Shown here one piece after another: positions 52,946-63,747 of a stretch of DNA of 64,000 nt. Source of the DNA: Peltaster fructicola (taxonomy: Eukaryota > Ascomycota > Dothideomycetes); assembly GCA_001592805.2 (NCBI GenBank), contig CP051140.1:4031501-4095500 (forward strand), read 5' to 3'. A program made the position numbers and the translations under genes. Every line of letters starts with the position of its first letter. Position 1 is the stretch's first letter. Under the pieces are notes generated by a model. It did not search any database and had not been told where the DNA came from. It saw only the letters and a list, made by a program, of their open reading frames with translations.

Positions 52946-54178
52946 ATGACTGGCTTCCAACTTCACGAAGACAAGAACTTCCACTATGAGACGCTTCGAT
53001 CTCTAGGAACTGTCCGCTACTTCGGCTCCGACATCAAGGAGCAACTCGATCTCATGCCAAAGATCAAAGTCAATGACTTCGACAGCTGGTACGATGCATG
53101 GTCTGGTCTTGCCAAGACCGTACTCTCGACCATTGACGAGAACAACCTGCAGCAGTACAACGCTGCAACCATCAGGAACGTCTACTTCCGCGCCAGCCAC
53201 TACTACTTTGTGTCAGAGTTCTTCTTGCATCTCAATTGGGACGACCCTCGAAGCCTAGATGCATTCGCCAAGTGGCGCAAGTACTTCGAAATTGCGAATG
53301 CTCATCTTGAGATTCCGGGAATCTTCTTTAAGGTGTCTGCATCGTTCGGTGAGATCCCAGGCTACCTCTTCCGCACCCCCAAAGCCTCAGCATCGAACCC
53401 ACGCCCAACCATCATCTTGAACGGTGGATATGACAGCAACATGGAGGAGTGCTTGCATGACTTCGGCTTTGATTTGTTGGAGCGTGGCTACAATTGTATC
53501 ATCTTCGATGGACCAGGACAACCTGCCTTCCTCCGCGACCAGCACGTTGGCTTCATCTACGATTGGGAGAGGGTGATCACGCCGATCGTGGACTATCTGC
53601 ACGCCCACAAAGAGCACTCCTTCGTGGATACCAGTAACATCGGCCTGCTTGGCATGAGTCTGGGTGGCTACCTCGCCGCCAGAGCCGCTGCTTTCGAGCC
53701 TCGTCTCAGCGCCGTTATTCTGCTTGATGGTGTCTGGAGCTTCATGGACTGTATACTGAACGCCTTTCCTGAGCTCAAGGCCCCTTGGGAAGCTGGAGAT
53801 GAGGCGGCACTCAACGAGACATTTGCAAAGAACGGGTTGAAGACTGCAGACTCAAACCGCAGGTGGATTCACGACCATCTCAAATTGGCAATGCAAGAGA
53901 AGAACGCCTTCGTCGCTTTCGAGGAGGTTGCAAAAATGGATCTGGAGAATGGCGTGGCTCAGAAGATCAAAATGCCGATCTTCGTTGGTGATGCTGCTGA
54001 AGATATCTTCTTCGAAGGACAGCCGCCAAAGGTCGCAGCAGCGATTGGCGGTAACGCCACGCTTTTCGAGTTCACCGCAAAGTATGCTGCTGCTGCTCAC
54101 AGTGCCAGTGGTGCTCTGTTGTACCAGAACCAAATGGTCTGGGAGTGGTTTGCCAAGGTGACTGGCGACAAGCAGTAG
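52946..54178 (+). CDS. alpha/beta hydrolase (FrsA/DUF1100-like esterase family)
   Basis: Single exon, 410 residues, ATG 52946 (MTGFQLHEDKNFHYETL). An N-terminal helical cap (about 1-140) precedes the alpha/beta hydrolase core: PTIILNGGYDSNMEECLHDF (oxyanion-side GGYDS), IIFDGPGQ, the nucleophile elbow GMSLGG (Ser about 234), the acid in VGDAAEDIFFEGQP and the catalytic His in AAHSASGA. This is the layout of fungal hydrolases of the pseudooxynicotine-hydrolase/FrsA type, some of which shorten polyketides or cleave C-C bonds. The substrate is unknown. It has no signal peptide, so it is cytosolic. The gene is divergent from the Zn2Cys6 factor and convergent with the peroxidase gene. Confidence 0.88.
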   Translation: MTGFQLHEDKNFHYETLRSLGTVRYFGSDIKEQLDLMPKIKVNDFDSWYDAWSGLAKTVLSTIDENNLQQYNAATIRNVYFRASHYYFVSEFFLHLNWDDPRSLDAFAKWRKYFEIANAHLEIPGIFFKVSASFGEIPGYLFRTPKASASNPRPTIILNGGYDSNMEECLHDFGFDLLERGYNCIIFDGPGQPAFLRDQHVGFIYDWERVITPIVDYLHAHKEHSFVDTSNIGLLGMSLGGYLAARAAAFEPRLSAVILLDGVWSFMDCILNAFPELKAPWEAGDEAALNETFAKNGLKTADSNRRWIHDHLKLAMQEKNAFVAFEEVAKMDLENGVAQKIKMPIFVGDAAEDIFFEGQPPKVAAAIGGNATLFEFTAKYAAAAHSASGALLYQNQMVWEWFAKVTGDKQ

Positions 54179-54454
54179 TGGTAGTGGAGAGAGCCATCGT
54201 TGATGATTTGAGTCTTAGGTATAAAGCATTAATGATTCTTCTTCTATCTACCTCAAACCGCAATCCAAAATATGCTTGTGACCAGAGAACGCATATCTCG
54301 TGTTGTTATAAGCTGTCGTCAGGAACAGCTTGAAGGATGCTTTTCAGTGCTTCGTGCTTCGTGGCTAGGTATAGGCTGGATATGATGCCCAGTACAAAAT
54401 CATCGCTTGCTCGGTGCATCCGTGTATACCTTGCGCTGCTATACATTCGCGTAT

Positions 54455-55439
54455 CTACAATCCAACGGCGGAAGAGAGCCCAGCTGTGATGTTGTTCAGA
54501 ACCTCTGAGCCACCAACAAGAACTTCGAAGATGTCCTTGTAAGAGTCCCTGCAAGAACATTAGCTTACCCACGATACATGTGTTACTCGACTCACTTTGT
54601 GATCGTTGCGCCTTCTGGCACCTTCTCAGGGCTGATCGAGAACAGCTCGAAGACCATCTGACCAAGACTAGGAAGCGTGATCGGCTCAGCACGAGGTCTC
54701 CAGCCAAGCTCGTAGGGCAACTGCTCCTTCTCGAAAAGACTGCGGATCCAATCCACTCTTGTTACGCCTGTTGAGTCATCGCCGCCCATAGCCTGCAGGT
54801 AGATTGCTGTCTCGCCATAGCGGAAGATGAACTCGCGCAAGCCGTAAGTGAAGCTTGGATTCCTTTCTTCGGAGTCTTCTGTACGGTTGGCGAGAGAGTT
54901 CGCTGCAGGGAGCAGAGCTGTCTTGCCAGCAGTGTAGAAGGAAAGGACCTGCTGCCAGATTGGGTTGTAGAAAGAGTAGTCATTGCCAAAGTAGGCGTCC
55001 TGTCTACTCAGGCTTGCATCGTGCTCAATGGGGAAGTTGTGCTGGTCGAGATTGTCGAGATCGAACGCTCCACCAAGAACATTAGGCGAGGACAGCAAAC
55101 CAGCTGCTCCGATGAGGATCGTGAAGTCAGCACCCATGTTCATTCCCTCTGCAAGACCTTGCAACAAGTGAGGGATTGTCATGTTTCGACCATCGTGGTG
55201 GATGAAGCCTGCGGTCGTTAGTATTGTAGTGTTGTCGTCAACAAGCACGAACCATGATTCGCCAATGTATTGAGACCAGGGCAAGGCGATCGCACATCAC
55301 CGTGTCCTGGTGGCACCCAGTTGGTGAAGCGAGGATCGTCATCCGGAGCAGGACCAAGGCTCGACAGCAGTCCGCCAATGTCGAGCAGAGCAGTAGCGGA
55401 GCTGACCAGCGCAGGCAGGAAGAACAACGAGTGCCGCAT
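54455..55439 (-). CDS. secreted heme-thiolate peroxidase (chloroperoxidase/peroxygenase family)
   Basis: Exons 55253-55439, 54596-55208 and 54455-54548; introns 44 and 47 nt; 297 residues. A signal peptide (MRHSLFFLPALVSSATALL) comes first. The proximal heme ligand motif is SPCPGLNTLANHG (PCP), with the NHGFIHHDGR block rebuilt across intron 1. The distal acid site reads EHDASLSRQDAYFGN, the E-H-D type of the short family. NxT/S sequons are present. The last short exon gives DSYKDIFEVLVGGSEVLNNI, so exons 2 and 3 are joined by GTGAGT...TTGCAG. Relatives oxidise, halogenate or oxyfunctionalise organic substrates with hydrogen peroxide outside the cell. Confidence 0.92.
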
Positions 55440-55855
55440 GTTGTCGAGTGAGGATGGGACGAAGCAGGCGATCAAGATTGTCAACCAGCAGGCACCTTAT
55501 GTGATCGTTGCATATCAGCAAGCCGCCAGAACCGCATCATTGAGCGGCGAGATCGCGATGAGCGATCTTCTGTGCCTTCTTAAAAGCGTCAAGCGGATGA
55601 TCATGCATGTATTGCATAGATGATGATTCGCCTACCGGTTTGTAGCTTGCAGATCAGCTACCATTGCGGTCACGGACAAGGGCTGGGTGTTGAGTTAAGG
55701 TTCGAGCAGTGTCCGAGGCCTGGCGAAGCGAAGCTTTTTTGCACCGTCCAAATCTGTCCACCTAAAGGGGATGTGTAGCGGCATTTGACGCGCGAGTCAG
55801 GCGGCCTTGCTTCACGAACATTGTTCACGTTGCAGACCTTCTATCACATTCAACC
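55440..55855. other. divergent promoter region between peroxidase and bL17m
   Basis: About 415 bp between two ATGs on opposite strands. No gene or repeat seen. Confidence 0.5.
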
Positions 55856-56504
55856 ATGGCAGGAGGCGACATCAAGTTCAGACATCTAGGACGCACGTCC
55901 GCTCATCGCCAGGCTCTTCTGCGCAATCTTGTGACCTCCCTGATACAGCATGAATCAATTTCGACGACATGGGCGAAAGCAAAGGAAGCACAACGACAGG
56001 CTGAGAAGCTCATCAGCCTAGGCAAGAGAAACACCGTCGCGAGTAAGGCATCTGCGAACGGAATGGTCTTTGTGTGTTGCTTTCTTTGTTGTACCGTGAT
56101 TTGTGCTGACAGCAAGACAGTGCAATGGCGAGATTATTCCAAAAGTTTTCGGCCCATTGGCAGCACGATATGCGCAGCGCAATGGTGGTTTCACTCGAGT
56201 ACTACGCACTGAGCCTCTGAAGGAAGATCAGGCCCCATCCGCTATTCTCGAGCTCGTCGACGGTCCCAAGGACATGCGATTTGCACTGACGGCACGCACA
56301 ATTGCACGAGCACAAGCGAATGGTCACGCAATCAATGACATGACGGCCGCCAATATCGCCAAGGTCACGAGGTACAGGAAGAACGGCGAGAGAGAGTTGC
56401 AGGAGATGGTGAAGAAGTTTGCATCTTTGCACGCCGCTGGTGAGCATGGCGTGAAGGAGATCAAGAAGCAGCGTGTTGGAGAGCCTCTTCCCGTCAGTCG
56501 CTGA
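55856..56504 (+). CDS. MRPL8: mitochondrial large-subunit ribosomal protein bL17m
   Basis: Exons 55856-56071 and 56121-56504; 199 residues. The start MAGGDIKFRHLGRTSAHRQA contains the L17 signature (LGRTSAHRQALLRNLVTSLI). The 49-nt intron (GTGTGT...CTGAC...GACAG) joins ANGMVF to CNGEIIPKVFGPLAARYAQR, followed by GGFTRVLRTEPLKEDQAPSA and LELVDGPKDMRF. The C-terminal extension beyond the bacterial L17 core is usual in fungal mitochondria. No obvious cleavable presequence is present, as in yeast Mrpl8. Confidence 0.92.
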
Positions 56505-58075
56505 TCGTGATGAAGAGCTGGAGTTCTGAAGTCATCCAAGGGTGTGACTGGTCCTCAGGAAGATCAGAGCTGCAAAGGTGACTTGGCTATGATGAGCAGG
56601 TCTTGTACGCATCGTACAGTTTGGGCAATGCTCTGATCCAGCTTTGCATGAGCGCCTGGATCTTCTCGTATCAGCGCCGTTGTTGATCGGAGTCAGCGCG
56701 CAGTGTGATACAGCCACTATCGCCAGCATCTGGTCACGCATCCGCAGTGGCAACGAATGGAGATGGATTCGGAAGAGCGTAACACAATGTGGCTCAAACA
56801 GAACTGATGCGCAGAGAGAATGAGTCGCACCGTCACGACAGCAAAGAACGGAGTCAACCTGGCGCCGTCAGCGTTGCGAGACCGACCTCGACTATCATCT
56901 GTCAATATCAGCCGTCGATGAGCCATACCACGGACGAATCACAACACGCGGACAAGCAGTATTTGAAGAGGAGGGCACCACTGCGCAGCAAAATGCAAAG
57001 TATGACTTCACAAACAATGCTACACCACAGATAAGAGCACGTTAGACAACCTTGGTCACTGGTCCTGCAGGTATGCTGATCCTATGGGTTCTCGCCATAC
57101 TCAAGATGTCTCCAATGCCTGGTCGATTATGCATCCACGTTCTCATCCACGCGCTGCTACAGACGAAGCTACATGACCGGCCAGGGATCCATCTGCACTC
57201 TCACATGGTTGGGTCTTGCTCACACGCCGGGTGAGCAGCGGTTTGTGTCTTAGGCGCCCTCATCAGACGGTTTCTCCTCTCTCATCTCACTGCAACCAAG
57301 TAACTCGAATGGTCTCGAGCCATAGACTTTACGCAGAGCTTACCTCTGCTGCCAAGGAAGCTGCTTGTCAGTCAGCCACATACGATGAAGGTGCATACGA
57401 CGCTCAGCAACATCTACACTGCTAGCCGCCTGTGGCAATGCATAAAGAGACGTTGAGGATGCCATAAGATGCAGGACGAGGCTACAAAGACAGACTGCCT
57501 GACTCACTGAATGCACAATAGCCATCTCATCTCAACGCACGACATCCTGGCGTGTTTGGTCTCGCTCTCGTTGTTCTCATTGAGCAGCATCATCGGCCTT
57601 GTTTCAGCGTTGAGCCGTCCGGACGTCTCAACCACTACCATATAGATCCTGACCATCACAACAACCATGACGACAATCACTATCAACCCTTTGCAGTTCA
57701 TACAGTCACCAAGCGTAGCACGGTTCACGTCTCTACCACCACTATCTGCACATTGGAGGGACCATATTACTCCTCATGCGGTCCTAATACCGCCTGATAT
57801 CAGTCAACGAGGCATGACAGATCCCAAAACTGAACATCTCGAATGGTCCTCGCGGCCAGGTCGACTTTGTATTCAGTCCAGATTCTTAGTCAAGTTCTCG
57901 CGCATAGCACATAGTAGCCATCTGGCGATCATGCCTCTCGGGATAAAATTGTGTTGGTGGTGATGTTCATCGCGTAGATGCCGCGTGCGAATTGCATTTG
58001 GCGCGTCCCGGCGCGTCATCATCTCAAGTCGACCCTCGAACGCCACCTCGAAACCTCAACATCAACCATCGCACA
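56505..58075. other. intergenic region, no supported gene
   Basis: About 1.6 kb. All frames are short (under 100 codons) and mostly begin at non-ATG codons. No tRNA-like sequence, repeat or element is recognised. Confidence 0.5.
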
Positions 58076-58808
58076 ATGTCCCTTGCACCACTGCATCAGC
58101 CAACGATGCTACAATCGCCATTCTCGCCATTCGATCAGCCTCTATCAGTGCTTGCGCCTCGCAGCACCAACTTGCCACCTCGTCGACGCTTCATGCCTGA
58201 TGGATTGACTCAAGCATGCGACAAGGAGGCAGTTCCATATGCGCAACGACACATCAAGAAGGCACCTGTGCAAACACAATCGCAGCTGAGAGAGTCACGT
58301 CGACAGCAGCATGCGATCAAGATTCGCGAACAACGCGACGAGAACCAGTTTCAGCGTCGAGCAGATGATGTGTGTGTTACGATCCGTGTGACCGCGTAGT
58401 GCTGACCTTCTATAGATGCTCCGACTGGACTTTCTGGAGCAGAAAAAGAACTGGGAGCTGCAACAGGCACGGCTCGCGGAGCTTCATAACATCGAGGAGG
58501 ACCAAGAGCCATCAGCACAGTACGATGAGCACACAATGCCTATAGATCTGGCAGAGCTGGAGCAGCAAGAGTTTGAGCAACAGGAGCTGCAAGAGATGGA
58601 AGCGCTGCTTGATTTGCTTGACACTTCATATGTGGAAAACTTGCAGATGAGCATAGCAGAGGACGATCGACAGTCTGAGCACTTCGGTAGCGACGATGGC
58701 GACGACTTGAACTTCCTCATGGATAGCATCACGCATGGCTATAACGACAACACTACCAAAGAGCCACAGCATGGCGACTATGACAACGAGCAGATGGATC
58801 TGACCTGA
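58076..58808 (+). CDS. acidic coiled-coil protein, unknown function
   Basis: Exons 58076-58369 and 58416-58808 (46-nt intron with a GTGCTGACC branch site); 228 residues. The first half is basic/Pro-rich (MSLAPLHQPTMLQSPF; NLPPRRRFMPDGLTQ) with a basic helix (RESRRQQHAIKIREQRDENQ). The second exon begins MLRLDFLEQKKNWELQQARL, a coiled coil, then a Glu/Gln-rich helix (LEQQEFEQQELQEMEALLDL) and an acidic tail ending QMDLT. The ADD-M junction keeps the helix continuous. No enzymatic motif. The profile fits a small structural or regulatory adaptor; its identity is unknown to me. Confidence 0.72.
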
Positions 58809-59002
58809 CCAGCATGAGATAGCTTCCTCAAAGGACCTAGCTCGAGCAGCAATGTATCTCAACATGACAGGATGTACGTCCAAACGAGCTCGGCCTGACC
58901 AGCACAGGACATTTCTTGTCATGTACGAATGGGTATCAGCTTAATGTACAGCTCATGATTAAGATCAATGGATCAGCCTGCGAGTACATCTCATGTGTAA
59001 GA

Positions 59003-59993
59003 TCATTGCGTCGGACAGCCACCCTCAAATTCACTCAATGCTTCCTGTGCAGCACTCATGTCGCCCACAAGATCTGGAGGTGGCGAACCTTGTGCTTGCA
59101 TCTGCGATTGTTAGTAGGGTGCGTTGCAATACAGCCAGGACAACTCACCTTCTGCATCTTGTCAACGATGAACTCTCGATCGTCATCATTGCTGTCACTG
59201 TAGCCTTTCCTCTCAAATCGTCCAACGATATCAGCAACGAGCTTCTGCTGTTCTGTGAACCTCGCCAAATCGGCCGCACTCGCTTTGTCCTTGTTCTTTA
59301 CCATCCATTCTGGGAACTTATCATGCAACTCTTTCATAGGTTCGTAAAGGATCTCCTTGTTGGTTAACTGAGACATCATCCCCATAAGCATCTTATTGAA
59401 GTCCTCTTCACCTCCTCCTCCGGCCGCTGCCAACTCCTTCATCATCTGCGCTAAGAAATCGTCTTCGCTTGGTCCAGCTGCAGCAGCGGCACTCGCTTGA
59501 TCACCCGACGCTTGCATTCTCTCCATAGTCTTCCTGATCGTGTCGTTGAAGCTCTCCTTTTCCGCTTTCGAGGTGCCGGGCACTGCCTCAGCTGCCGTTG
59601 CGATGTGCTCGGCAGCCTCGTTGTTCGTGGGAGCAGAGCCTGCCGCTATAAGTTCTTGCATCATTTTCTCAAACTCTTTCTGCATCTCTGGATTAGCATC
59701 GAGCTCGCCTATGAGACTCTGCATGCCGGCCTCAAGGCTCTTCGCGAATGCTTCCTCATTTTGTGCACCTGGCTCGCCGGCTTCTGGTCGTCCTGGTCCA
59801 GAGGTGGGTGGAGCTGTGGTAGATTTAGGTGCTGCGGCCTCTGCTGGCTTCTTTGAGAACTCGTCAAGGACATCTGAGGATCATTAGCATGTGAAAGTGG
59901 TCAATCTGTGGGTGACACGCCGTCGAGGTCATCGAGATCGTCTTCTTCTGGGTCTGGTGCGATCTCAGGTTGTTTCTCGGTCTTTTGTGCCAT
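59003..59993 (-). CDS. PEX19: peroxisomal membrane protein import receptor Pex19
   Basis: Cytosolic, farnesylated receptor/chaperone for peroxisomal membrane proteins. Exons 59921-59993, 59149-59873 and 59003-59101; 298 residues. Start MAQKTEKQPEIAPDPEED; the acidic N terminus continues DLDDLD-DVLDEFSKK across a 47-nt intron whose donor is GC (GCGTGT), not GT. The Pex19 core follows: LDANPEMQKEFEKMMQELIA, FNDTIRKTMERM, GPSEDDFLAQMMKEL, NKEILYEPMKELHDKFPEWM. The last exon gives MQAQGSPPPDLVGDM and ends CPTQ, a good CaaX farnesylation box. The canonical reading frame requires the GC donor. Confidence 0.93.
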
Positions 59994-60368
59994 TGTGTTG
60001 GCACAGTGGAGGAGGCACGATGGATAATGCAGTGATAGCTCTGGCGCGCTCAAATCTTCGTCCGACAGGTCGAATACCCAAGAGAGAATGCCGGATATGG
60101 ATGCAGTTCGTGAAGAAGGAAGTGGGATGAAGCTGATCAGCCTCCACCTCCACAATGTCTAGGCGTCTATCTTCGCGAAGCCATAACTTTCACAAGACCT
60201 TCGTTGCTCACTTCGCATACTGTTGGCGCGAGAAACTCGCAAGCAGCAGGTGGCTGATCGCACCTAGCAAGCATAAGTATATATTGTGGCCACTGACTTC
60301 CGCGATCACTTTTTCGCAAACACTTCGATCAGCAGCCACACAATTCAACACCCACACCACCACCGAAC

Positions 60369-60984
60369 ATGTCGTCACTTATGCTCAGTCGCCTCCAAGA
60401 GGAGCGGTAAGCAAGATCTGTATTCTCAAGGCTTATGCTTACTCTTTGCCAGCAAGTCATGGCGTAAGGACCATCCGTTCGGCTTTGTCGCTCGTCCGCG
60501 CAAGAATGCTACAGGCGTGATCAACCTTCAAGAGTGGGAATGCGCCATACCAGGTCGTGAGAAGACAATTTGGGAAGGCGGACTGTACAAGCTCGAGCTC
60601 ATCTTTCCGAATGGTGCGTACACGGATATCTGTGGCTACAGCTCGCTGACGACGATGCAGAATACCCTACGAAGCCTCCGAAGTGTATGTCACAGGCACA
60701 AGTTTTGTTATGACCTAGCTAATGAGACAGGCAAATTCGTACCACCACTCTTCCACCCAAACGTCTATCCATCAGGCACAGTCTGCCTCAGCATCCTCAA
60801 CGAGGATGACGGCTGGAAGCCAGCGATCACAATCAAGCAGATCATGATCGGTATCCAAATGCTGCTCGACGAGGTCAACCTAGACTCTCCAGCACAAGCA
60901 GATGCATACAACCTCTTCAAGAAAGATAGAGCCGCATACGATCGCCGAGTGCGCCAGATCGTGCGGGAGAACCCTGTGAACTGA
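60369..60984 (+). CDS. UBC9: SUMO-conjugating E2 enzyme Ubc9
   Basis: Exons 60369-60406, 60453-60613, 60661-60684 and 60731-60984; introns of 46-47 nt; 158 residues, the family length. Start [20 protein letters not shown]. Motifs: the Ubc9-specific [68 protein letters not shown] with the catalytic Cys, [20 protein letters not shown]. Exon 3 is only 24 nt and encodes EYPTKPP plus flanking bases. Ubc9 transfers SUMO to substrates in the nucleus. A TATATA element about 85 bp upstream and a divergent PEX19 gene lie in the ~375-bp shared promoter region. Confidence 0.95.
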
Positions 60985-61171
60985 GCACTGCATGGCTCAG
61001 CAATCGACGACTTCAGCGATGGTGTTTCAGGCGTTTGACGAACGATACAAGATTTGTCTGGGGCGATGACACTGCTTGTGTACAAGGATTACAATATCTC
61101 CTTGTTCCTCGAGTCGAGGCAGCAGCACTCATATTCTGCTCAATGGTTACAATCTTTGCTGCGCCTCAAGG

Positions 61172-62322
61172 CTAGGCAGCACCTTTCAGCATGACCTCCG
61201 TATCAGTGAACTCAGCATGCTTCGCCATTGTTCTGTCAAGCAGGTATCCGAACCTCGCTGTCTCGTAAAAAGTTTGCATGACATACTCGGGCACGTCCGT
61301 CATCCATATGATCTTATCATAGTATTCGCCTGCTCGGCCGAAGAGGTCAAGACCTTTTGTACACGCTCAATGATTGTGGCCGGGTTCCGGTTCTCTGGCG
61401 TATTGAGGCCCTGATGTGAGAATGCGGCCATCTTGTCCTGCATCTCTGCGAGCGTGGTGAAGCAGAAGGAACAGTGCCAGCCAGCGTTCCATAGCGTCGC
61501 TTGATCTCGCCACCGTCGGTATGCCGCCAGGGGAGAGAAGCTCGAGTCCAAGAGGTTCATGCGTAGTGTCTCCGGCAGCAAGGTGTGCTTGACATCCTTA
61601 CCGAATGTTGTCGCCTGTGGATGAGACCACTGCTCGCCGCGGTGCTGCCACTGGTACGCATAGTAGTAGAACTGCGAACGCAAGTTCAACCGAGGAGGGA
61701 AGTCGCAGTAGCGCAGAAGCATTGCTGTCTCTGGTCGTACGATCTCATCCATGTCGCCAACGATCAGCACATCGCCAGGATGAGCTTCCTGTTCTGTGCC
61801 AGCCAGCTTTGGGAATACTGAGGTTAACAGTGCATTCCGAAAGTAGGCCTCGTGGTCCCAGATGTATCTTGAGCTGGTATCATCGGCCAGCACTCTGTGA
61901 ATGATCTTGTGGTGAAACTGCTTGAATCGCTGCCAGTTCTCCTGCAAGTGAAGTGGCTTCGGCTGACCAGTGAAAGTCACGTTCGCCTCAACAACGACGA
62001 AGTAGTCAACATACGACGACAGCGTGTGTAGCCTGATTTCTAGCCAGTCCAATTCGTTCGAGATCATCGCCAGATCATAGACTTTCCGCCCCGGCTTATG
62101 CCATGCCGAGAAGTCATGCGCGCGACACACAGCATCTGCTGCTTCAGATGTTGACTTGTGTGGCTTTGCTGGGTTGAGATTGGCAAAAAGTGGATGGCCA
62201 CTTTGAATGGCTCGTTGTGAGGGTACAGATCGATGCGGCCATGTAAGGAGGATCAGCGCGAAGAGAATGAGCAGTAGGACCTTGAGACTGAGGTATTTCT
62301 GCAGTCGGCGGAGCAGCGGCAT
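61172..62322 (-). CDS. GT17 beta-1,4-N-acetylglucosaminyltransferase-like, with a one-base frame break
   Basis: Golgi type II membrane glycosyltransferase of the MGAT3/Glyco_transf_17 family. ATG at 62322 (MPLLRRLQKYLSL) with an N-terminal membrane anchor (KVLLLILFALILLTW). The catalytic domain includes VYDLAMISNELDWLEIRLHT, DYFVVVEANVTFTGQPKP, GDVLIVGDMDEIVRP (the DxD-like GDMDE), QFYYYAYQWQ and AGWHCSFCFTTLAEMQ. In the sequence as given the frame stops near 61300 after ...IERVQKVLTSSAEQ. A neighbouring frame continues with the expected family ending (GLDLFGRAGEYYDKI; VPEYVMQTFYETARFGYLLD) to a stop at 61172. The switch falls at a four-T run (61355-61358), so a one-base homopolymer loss, real or from assembly, is likely. 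Confidence 0.85.
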
Positions 62323-63747
62323 GCTGCTGTCAATGGCTCAGGACCGCATCGTCCGGCGATGATGTGTTGTAGAGAGCGAGTACACACCTCCTGATATGAG
62401 GTTGTTCTGCCGACAGGAAATGATTGGCCGGCCAGTTCAGAGGTCTGTGCTCAGGAAGGACTTCGCATAACTTCGACTGCCATCCTCTCTCTATCACACC
62501 TTGATATTATCATCTCTGGTTTGACTGCACTGTCGTCAAACAGTCATCTTGAGCATTGCTTCTACAAGCGTACCTGCGACTGACGACGGTGCTGCTTGTT
62601 CCATCCACAGCAGACCCTTTGCCTGTCCTTGCCCACGTTCCGAGACGCGCATATCTTTCCCACCACAAGGACGTCCTTTTCACCACTTAATCTATAGGTC
62701 GGAAGCAGGCAAGAAGAGTAGGCTCGTACAATACATCCTGTGCTTGGGCAGTGTCTGAAGACCCTGCCTTCCCTTGTCAGCCAAGTCGATGCTCAACACA
62801 CCGACTCTGACATACCAGTTCTTTGTTGTTGTTGCATAGGTAGCACACAACGCTGTCTGCACTGTCTCATAGCAGACAACAAGGCTTTGCTGATTGGTGT
62901 TGAAGCTGGATCTACACGCCTTCGAGACCGAGTATAGCCTCCTGACAGGTACGGACATCACCGACGAAAACGCTTATAACAAATGATCGAACACAAACTC
63001 AGCGATGCTACAGAGGCATACCAAGCATATCACGATGCAGCCTTGCCGCTGTAGAGTCGCCGGACTCATCGTCTTCCTAGACAGATGGTATGACGCCGAA
63101 GGTAAGCCTGGTAGTATGGATGACTGGGCCCCGCGCTCATAAGGTTGGCTCGTCATCCTGCGCGAACATTGCGATGCGATGGGTGTCGTCTGCGTTCGTA
63201 CTCGATGGTCGGCCATTTGAGTTTACAGCTGAAACACAGTGCACGCTGCTGCCTGATAGGCTGAGCATGCTGAGGGAGGCGTCTCATTTGAGCTGGACCT
63301 GCTCTACTCCTATCACCTGCTGAGCGAGAACATCCGAGGAGTAACTCCAGGACTATAGGAGAGCCGCCCGGTATGTCGAAGATGCCAATGACTCGTCGTA
63401 TTCCTGGTTGTTTCCTTAGCTCCACTCTAGCGTACCTCAGATCGACTGGGTCCATTGACTACTTCTGCGGCCACATTAGTGTATCTGGAGTCGATGTGGT
63501 CGATCGATGGTTGCTTCAGCTCAATCAACGATTCATATTCAATTTCCGACGAGTAACAAAGACAAGTGCGATGGTCCGGTAGCCTCCACTTCGTACTTCA
63601 GCACTCTAGGTGAACACCACCCGAGCTACGAATATCACTAATACATCAGAGCACGAAAGTGCCGACCGACGCAATGCAGTCGTCCTCATATAGGCTGCTT
63701 GTTTGGTAGGTTTGCGTTGCTGTTACTGCTGCAGTCGTCCTTTCACC
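62323..63747. other. intergenic region, no supported gene
   Basis: About 1.4 kb between the GT17 gene and the cytochrome P450 start. Short frames only. No repeat or RNA gene recognised. Confidence 0.45.
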
